From: Roseiarcus sp963717215
Lineage (GTDB): Bacteria > Pseudomonadota > Alphaproteobacteria > Rhizobiales > Beijerinckiaceae
Reading direction: 5' to 3'
DNA: 64,000 nt
Assembly: GCA_963717215.1 (NCBI GenBank)
Contig: CAVQVS010000006.1
Span: forward strand, 62,001-126,000
Made by a program: the position numbers and the translations under genes
The notes under the pieces: generated by a model
What the model saw: the letters and a program-made list of their open reading frames with translations, nothing else
What the model was told of the DNA's origin: nothing
The model's database searches: none
Part shown: piece after piece, positions 58,738 through 64,000 of the stretch
How positions within the stretch are numbered: the stretch's first letter is position 1
Layout of the letters: every line of letters starts with the position of its first letter

Positions 58738-59663
58738 GTCGTCGCCCGCCCCGTGGTCTCGGCGTCCGATTCCCGAATGAGCTTCGCCGCCGCGATGTCG
58801 TCCTCGGGCTGCACTTCGTTCGGCCCGGCGGTGATCCAGTGGAAAAATCCGGCGACGGCGGCGAGCGCGACGCCAGCCAAAGCCAGCGGCTTCAACACAC
58901 CTTTCCAAATTTGAACAAGCGGATCGATCTTCGGGTTGTCCGGCAGGCCAGCATAGAGCGACGGACGATCGGCGTGATGCAGCACGTACATCACATGCGT
59001 GCCGCCGACGCCCTGCGGATCGTAAAGGCCCGCATTCTCAAAGCCGCGCGACTTGAGATCGATCACGCGCTCGCCTGCCCAGTTCGTCATGTCAGTCTTC
59101 GAGCCGAACATGATCGCGCCGGTCGGGCAGGCCTTCACGCAGGCCGGCTCTTTGCCAACTGCGACGCGGTCGGAGCAGAGCGTGCATTTGTACGATTTAT
59201 GATCGATCTTGCTGACACGGGGAATGTTGAAAGGGCAGCCCTTGATACAGTAGCCGCAGCCGATGCAGTTCTCGCTGATGAAGTCGACGATCCCATTGGC
59301 GTATTGCACGATCGCGCCGGGCGCCGGGCAAGCCTTAAGGCAGCCCGGATCTTCGCAATGCATGCAGCCATCCTTGCGGATCAGCCATTCGAGGTTGCCC
59401 TGATCGTTATCCCATTCGGTGAACCGCATCAGCGTCCAGGTGTTGGGATCCAGATCGAGAGGATTGTCATAAGTTCCCTCGAAATGCCCGACCTCGCCGC
59501 GGAGGTCGTTCCATTCCATGCAGGCGGCCTGGCACGCCTTGCAGCCGATGCAGCGTGTGACGTCGATGAGCTTGGCGACCTCTTGCTCGTGCCGGCGGAC
59601 TGACGGCGGCGTGATTGTCGTGGCCGAGATGCGGATGTAGTCTTGCGACTGCAGATTAGACAT
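58734..59663 (-). CDS. fdoH: Formate dehydrogenase iron-sulfur (beta) subunit
   Basis: 309 residues with four [4Fe-4S] motifs: CIGCKACQAACMEWND, CMHCEDPGCLKACPAPGAI, CIGCGYCIKGCPFNIP and CTLCSDRV...CVKACPTGAI. A single C-terminal membrane helix (LALAGVALAAVAGFFHWI) matches FdnH/FdoH of the membrane-bound enzyme. It carries electrons from the molybdenum/tungsten subunit to the cytochrome. It starts 9 bp after the alpha-subunit stop. Confidence 0.95.
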   Translation of the reverse strand: MSNLQSQDYIRISATTITPPSVRRHEQEVAKLIDVTRCIGCKACQAACMEWNDLRGEVGHFEGTYDNPLDLDPNTWTLMRFTEWDNDQGNLEWLIRKDGCMHCEDPGCLKACPAPGAIVQYANGIVDFISENCIGCGYCIKGCPFNIPRVSKIDHKSYKCTLCSDRVAVGKEPACVKACPTGAIMFGSKTDMTNWAGERVIDLKSRGFENAGLYDPQGVGGTHVMYVLHHADRPSLYAGLPDNPKIDPLVQIWKGVLKPLALAGVALAAVAGFFHWITAGPNEVQPEDDIAAAKLIRESDAETTGRATT

Positions 59664-59672
59664 GTCGGTCCC

Positions 59673-62600
59673 TCACGCCACCGGCCCCGCGACCTTTTCG
59701 ACATTGACGAGGAACGCCTTGAACTCCGGCGTCTGTGTGTTGGCGTCGCCGACTGAAGGCGTGAGCGTGTTCGCGCCATAGCCCTTGCGCGCTTGGCCGG
59801 TGAAGCCCCAGTGCAGCGGCACGCCCACGAGATGCGTCGGCTTGCCGTCGACAGTCATCGGCTTGATGCGCTTCGTCACATACGCTTTGCAGACGACCGC
59901 GCCACGCTTCGACGACACACGGACCCATCCGGCCTGCTCGATACCTTTCTCCTTGGCCAGAGCCTCGCCGATCTCGACGAATTCCTCCGGCTGGAGGATC
60001 GCGTTGATCAGCGCATGCTTAGTCCAAAAGTGAAAGTGCTCGGTGAGCCGATAGGTGGTTCCAACATAGGGGAACTCGGCGACGGCGCCGAAGTTCTTCC
60101 GGTCGTCCGCATAGACCCGCGCCGCCGGATTGTTGCGCACCTTCGGATGCAGCACGTTTTCGGACGGGCTTTCGAACGGCTCGTAATGCTCCGGGAATGG
60201 CCCCTCGACCATCTGGTCGAGAGCAAACAGGCGCCCAAGCCCATCGGCGTTCATGATGAAGGGACCGACATTCTCGGACGGCGCAGCCGCCGTGTAGTCT
60301 GGCACGTCGAGGCCGACCCATTTGGCGCCATTCCATTCGATGATCGATTTCGCCGGGTTCCACGGCTTGCCCGACGGATCGGCGCTGGCGCGGTTGTAAA
60401 GGATGCGGCGATTGGCCGGCCACGCCCAGGCCCAGTTCGGCGCGATGCCCGCTTCGCGCGGATCGGTCGCGTCGCGACGCGCCATCTGATTGCCTTCCTG
60501 GGTGTAGCTCCCGGAGAAGATCCAGCAGCCCGACATGGTCGAGCCGTCGTCGCGCAATTGCGCAAAACCACTCAGCTGTTGTCCCGCCTTGACGAGCGTC
60601 TGGCCGTTCGCATCCTTGAGGTCGGCAAGCGCACGGCCGTTCATCTCTTTGGCCACTTCCTCTGGATCAGGATCCGCCGGATTGATGTAATCCCAGGTCA
60701 GGTTGAGCAGGGGATCGGGAAACGCCCCGCCGTCCTTGCGGTACATGTCGCGCAAGCGAAGGAAGAGACCGGCCATGATGAAAACATCGCTCTGGGCTTC
60801 ACCGGGGGGAGGCGCCGCCTTCCAGTGCCATTGCAGCCAGCGCGCCGAATTGACGAGCGTGCCACTCTCCTCGGCAAAGCAGGCGGTCGGAAGCTGGAAC
60901 ACCTCCGTCTGGATGCTCGCTGGCTCAGAGGGATTCTGCGGCCCGAAATTTTCCCAGAAGCGCGACGTCTCGGTGTCGAGCGGATCCATCACGACGAGAT
61001 ATTTGAGCTTGCCGAGCGAGCGGCGGATCTTGCCCTTGTCGGGGAAGGCCTGAAGCGGGTTGAACCCCTGGCAGATGTAGCCGTTGATCTCGCCCTTATC
61101 CATCATCTCGAAGGCGGCGATGATGTCATAGAGCGGGATGTCGAGTTTCGGCAGCCAGTCGTAGGCCCAGTCGTTGTCGACGGTCGCGGCCTTGCCGTAG
61201 ATCGCCTTCTGGAAGCTGACGAAGAACTTCTTGTAGTTCTGCCAGTAGCTCACCTGCCCTGGCCGCACCGGCTTGTAGAGCCGCGTCTTCATATAATCGT
61301 CGAACGTCGTCTCGGTATCCCTGGCCAAAGTGAGATAGCCGGGCATTGCGTTCGACAAGAGGCCGATGTCGGTCAGACCCTGGATATTGGAGTGCCCGCG
61401 CAGCGCGTTCATGCCGCCGCCCGCAACGCCGATGTTGCCCAGAAGCAGCTGCACCATCGCCATCGTGCGAATGTTCTGCGCGCCGACGGAATGCTGCGTC
61501 CAGCCGAGCGCGAACAGGCTGGTCAGCGCCCTGTCTGGGGCGGAGCATGACGCGAACAGCTCGCAGACCTGCAGGAACTTGTCCTGCGGCGTGCCGCAGA
61601 TGCGCGACACCATTTCGGGCGTGTAGCGATCGGCGTGTTTGCGCAAAAGGTTGATGACACAGCGCGGATTCTGCCACGTGTCGTCAACCTTGGCGAAGCC
61701 CTGGTCGTCCTTCTCGTAGTCCCAGCTCGACTTGTCGTAAGTGCGTTTCTCTTCCTCGTATCCGGTGAAGAGCCCATCCTCGAAGCCGAAGCCGTCTTTC
61801 ACGATGAGGCTGGCGTTGGTGTAGGCGCGCACATATTCGTGCTGGATTTGATCTTTTTCGAGCAGATAGCGGATGATTCCGCTTAAGAAAGCGATGTCCG
61901 TGCCTGGACGGATCGGCGCGTAGAGGTCTGCGACCGCCGCGCTGCGCGTGAAACGCGGATCGACGACGACGAACTTCGCGCCGTTCTCGATCTTCGCTTC
62001 GACGACCCATTTGAAACCGCACGGATGGGCCTCGGCGGCGTTGCCGCCCATCTCGATGATTACATTGGCGTTCTTGATGTCCTGCCAGGTGTTGGTCATC
62101 GCGCCACGACCGAATGATGGGGCCAAACTGGCCACCGTCGGTCCGTGTCAAACGCGCGCCTGGTTGTCGAACACCACCATGCCGAGAGCGCGGGCGACCT
62201 TCCAGGTGACGAAGGAGTCTTCATTGGACGACGCAGACGCCGCCAGCATTCCTGTCGAAAGCCAGCGGTTGACCGTCGCCCCGTCCTTGTTTTTCGCGAT
62301 GAAGTTTTTGTCGCGGTCTTCCTTCATCAGCTTGGCGATCCGGTCGAGCGCGAAATCCCAGGAGACCTCCTTGAATTCGTTTGTCCCCGGCGCGCGATAT
62401 TTCGGGACCTTGAGCCGGGTCGGCGCATGGACGATATCCAAAAGCGCCGATCCCTTCGGGCAGAGGGTGCCGCGATTGACAGGGTGGTCAGGGTCGCCCT
62501 CGATGTGGATGATGTCGGATACTGCATTCTTGGCTTTGTCGCCGAGGCTGTAGATGAGGATGCCGCAGGCGACCGAGCAATAGGTGCATGTGTTGCGCGT

Positions 62601-62741
62601 CTCGCTCGCCGCTGTCAGCTTGAACGGACGTACCGAAGCGGCGAGAGCTTCGCCCGCCCCGCCAAAGCCAAGAGAGCCAAGGCTCGATGCCGCAAGTCCC
62701 GCTGCGGTGATTTTGATGAATCCGCGACGACTGAATTGCAT
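59673..62741 (-). CDS. fdoG: Selenocysteine-containing formate dehydrogenase catalytic (alpha) subunit
   Basis: Oxidises formate to CO2 at a bis-MGD molybdenum (or tungsten) centre. 1022 residues when the in-frame TGA at 62148-62150 is read as selenocysteine (residue 198). The flanks DNQARV-Sec-HGPTVASLAPSFGRGAM match E. coli FdnG (Sec196) almost exactly. The start at 62741 (MQFSRRGFIKITAAGLAASS) follows GGGAGAG and gives a Tat signal, so the enzyme faces the periplasm. The first [4Fe-4S] ligands are in TCTYCSVACG and LCPKG. Without Sec decoding the gene looks split in two. This is an FDH-N/O type respiratory enzyme, not a soluble NAD-linked one. Confidence 0.96.
62119..62136 (-). promoter_or_regulatory. 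SECIS-like hairpin downstream of the Sec codon
   Basis: On the minus strand GGTGGCCAGTTTGGCCCC begins 11 bases after the TGA. It folds as GG/CC, a bulged T, then GGCC/GGCC closed by AGTTT. A bulged U on the 5' side and a GU in the apical loop are the features SelB recognises in E. coli fdhF/fdnG. Distance and form fit a bacterial SECIS. Confidence 0.75.
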
Positions 62742-62935
62742 GGCGACTCTCCCGGCATTCCGGAGGGCAATTCGCGCAACCCGCAAGCCCCGGTGAACGG
62801 CGATCGTTGCTCAAGCTAGCGACAAAGGTTCAGTCTGTGAAGATAGACGAAAGCATTGTATCTTTTGGAATATCTCGAGAAACCTCAATCGCTTCACAGC
62901 CATTTTGGTCGTCTTCGACACGCGCAGATCGTCGT

Positions 62936-64000
62936 TCAAACCGGTACGATAGGCGCCTTGGTCTTTCTGAGCGCGTCCACGAACTGTTGGTTCAGATCGA
63001 GGTGGACTTTGACAAGATCAGGCGGCGTCAGGGCCAGCCACTGATTGAGCGATACGTCAGCATAGTAGCTGCTCTTGAAGATCTCCAGAAAGCGCAAGGG
63101 CGCCGAGCCGGTGTTTTCGATGTAGTGGCCCATCGCGAAGGGGACATAGCCGACGTCTCCGCCGCGGAAATCGAACGTCCGCGCCTGGCCAGCGGACGCG
63201 AACACGCCCATGCGACCCTCGCCACTGATATAATATTGCCATTCGTCGGTGTTCGGATGCCAGTGCAGCTCACGCAGGCCGCCGGGGTCGATCTCGACCA
63301 GAGCCGCCGCAATGCCTTTGGAAGCCGGAAACACGCTCGAGTCCGTGATCCGCACTGTTCCACTCTTGGTGCGGATCGGCTCCTGCGCGAGCATGCGATG
63401 ACTGAAGGTTTGCGGCACCGGGTCTGCGCCCATGAGCTTGTCGGCCCCGAGCGGACCTGGGACCGGCGCTTTGAAAATATAGAGCTGGCGGGGGTCGGGC
63501 GTATGTCCGAACAGCGTCGACGGCACGCCGAAATTCTTGCTTAGAACCTCGGGCGGGACATGCTTGAACCAGTCGCTGAGCAAAAACGTGTCGTCCTCGT
63601 CGAAGTCTCCATCATCGAAGACGAGCAGGAATTCGCACCCGTCGGTTCCCAGGCCCTGGATCGAATGAGGAATGCCGCCGGCAAAATACCAGAGATCGCC
63701 GACGCCCACATCGTCGACAAAGCTACGGCCCTTCGGGTCGACGGCGGTGATGCGCGCCGTTCCGAAAAGCATGTAGGCCCATTCCGCCTGCTTGTGCCAG
63801 TGAAGCTCACGGACGCCGCCTGAGTTCAGCCGCATGTTCACGCCGGCGATCGCCTTCGAAACGCCAAGCTCTCGCGCGGTGACCTGGCGCGTCCAGCCGC
63901 CGCTCGACTGCCGGACATGCGCATCGGCGAAGGAAAATCTGAGATTAGGCAGAGTCCCCGAATCGGTCGCCGGCGGATTGAGGAGATCCGGATTCTGAGC
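62936..64000 (-). CDS. oxdC: Bicupin oxalate decarboxylase, 5' truncated
   Basis: Converts oxalate to formate and CO2 with manganese. The frame is open to the right edge, so the N-terminus is missing; 354 residues are visible. Both cupins keep their metal ligands: GVRELHWHKQAEWAYMLFG with PHSIQG in the first, and GLRELHWHPNTDEWQYYISG with GHYIENTG in the second. The upstream part (NPDLLNPPATDSGTLPNLRF) also matches OxdC. It precedes the formate dehydrogenase on the same strand by 194 bp, so oxalate-derived formate could be oxidised by its neighbour. Confidence 0.9.
   Translation of the reverse strand, partial: AQNPDLLNPPATDSGTLPNLRFSFADAHVRQSSGGWTRQVTARELGVSKAIAGVNMRLNSGGVRELHWHKQAEWAYMLFGTARITAVDPKGRSFVDDVGVGDLWYFAGGIPHSIQGLGTDGCEFLLVFDDGDFDEDDTFLLSDWFKHVPPEVLSKNFGVPSTLFGHTPDPRQLYIFKAPVPGPLGADKLMGADPVPQTFSHRMLAQEPIRTKSGTVRITDSSVFPASKGIAAALVEIDPGGLRELHWHPNTDEWQYYISGEGRMGVFASAGQARTFDFRGGDVGYVPFAMGHYIENTGSAPLRFLEIFKSSYYADVSLNQWLALTPPDLVKVHLDLNQQFVDALRKTKAPIVPV

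Noticed and set aside
59793..61550. Long plus-strand open frame (585 codons) opposite the formate dehydrogenase alpha subunit
   Set aside because: Its product is Arg/His/Asp-rich with no family resemblance, and the minus-strand gene is unambiguous. Long antisense frames are expected at this GC content.
62148..62150. TGA taken as a frameshift or nonsense mutation in the formate dehydrogenase gene
   Set aside because: It is in frame, sits at the known selenocysteine position, has a SECIS-like hairpin downstream, and the selenocysteine genes are present.
1..64000. CRISPR arrays, insertion sequences, prophage or integrase genes
   Set aside because: No regularly spaced direct repeats, transposase motifs or phage proteins were found on either strand.

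Overview
The window looks like the chromosome of a GC-rich alphaproteobacterium, most likely Hyphomicrobiales (Rhizobiales). The basis is the rimP-nusA-ylxR-infB-rbfA-truB operon with an alphaproteobacterial style of leader, a branched-chain keto acid dehydrogenase complex, 3-hydroxybutyrate dehydrogenase, and a conserved Pro/Ala-rich membrane protein of a kind I associate with Rhizobiales. A family such as Beijerinckiaceae, Methylocystaceae or Xanthobacteraceae is possible but cannot be fixed from the sequence alone. I see no insertion sequence, integrase, phage gene or CRISPR array.

Layout. 1-8.9 kb: a 5'-truncated membrane protein facing the translation-factor operon (minus strand), which is headed by an attenuator-like leader. 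8.9-16 kb: fatty-acid and aldehyde metabolism (SDR, acyl-CoA ligase with a divergent MarR regulator, succinate-semialdehyde-type dehydrogenase), a DHA2-type MFS exporter and a MAPEG-like protein. 16-19.7 kb: a type I secretion ABC protein plus HlyD adaptor with no substrate gene nearby. 20-26.8 kb: Ohr, PaiB, a DUF1348 protein, IspG, 3-hydroxybutyrate dehydrogenase, enoyl-CoA hydratase, a quinone oxidoreductase and a class III cyclase. 26.9-32 kb: the bkdA1-bkdA2-bkdB-lpd operon and a tRNA-Leu.

32.7-46.6 kb is an accessory catabolic locus. A plus-strand enamidase homologue is followed by a long minus-strand operon: FAD subunit, fused [2Fe-2S]/molybdenum hydroxylase, 6-hydroxynicotinate reductase-like protein, UPF0280, two tandem DUF1185 proteins, a five-part Liv-type ABC importer (permeases fused) and MarR. 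It resembles the hydroxylation, ring-reduction and ring-opening steps of anaerobic nicotinate fermentation joined to an importer. Similar 18-bp operator-like sites lie upstream of both the enamidase and the operon.

47.0-48.7 kb holds a compact three-gene unit: an unrecognised 86-residue protein with one cysteine, a DUF692/MNIO-type enzyme and a small partner protein. It is a candidate peptide-modification system. 49-62.7 kb is a selenocysteine-formate module: selA-selB, tRNA-Sec lying inside the 3' end of the selB reading frame, selD coupled to a Tat-exported transglutaminase-like protein, and a membrane-bound formate dehydrogenase whose catalytic subunit has an in-frame UGA (Sec) followed by a SECIS-like hairpin, plus FdhE. 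A truncated bicupin oxalate decarboxylase at the right end could feed it formate.

Caution: at least seven conserved genes (ylxR, nusA, the ABC transporter, ispG, hbdH, the FAD subunit and an SDR) are interrupted by small indels. Because essential genes are among them, assembly error is the likeliest explanation, and single-frame readings in this window should be treated carefully.
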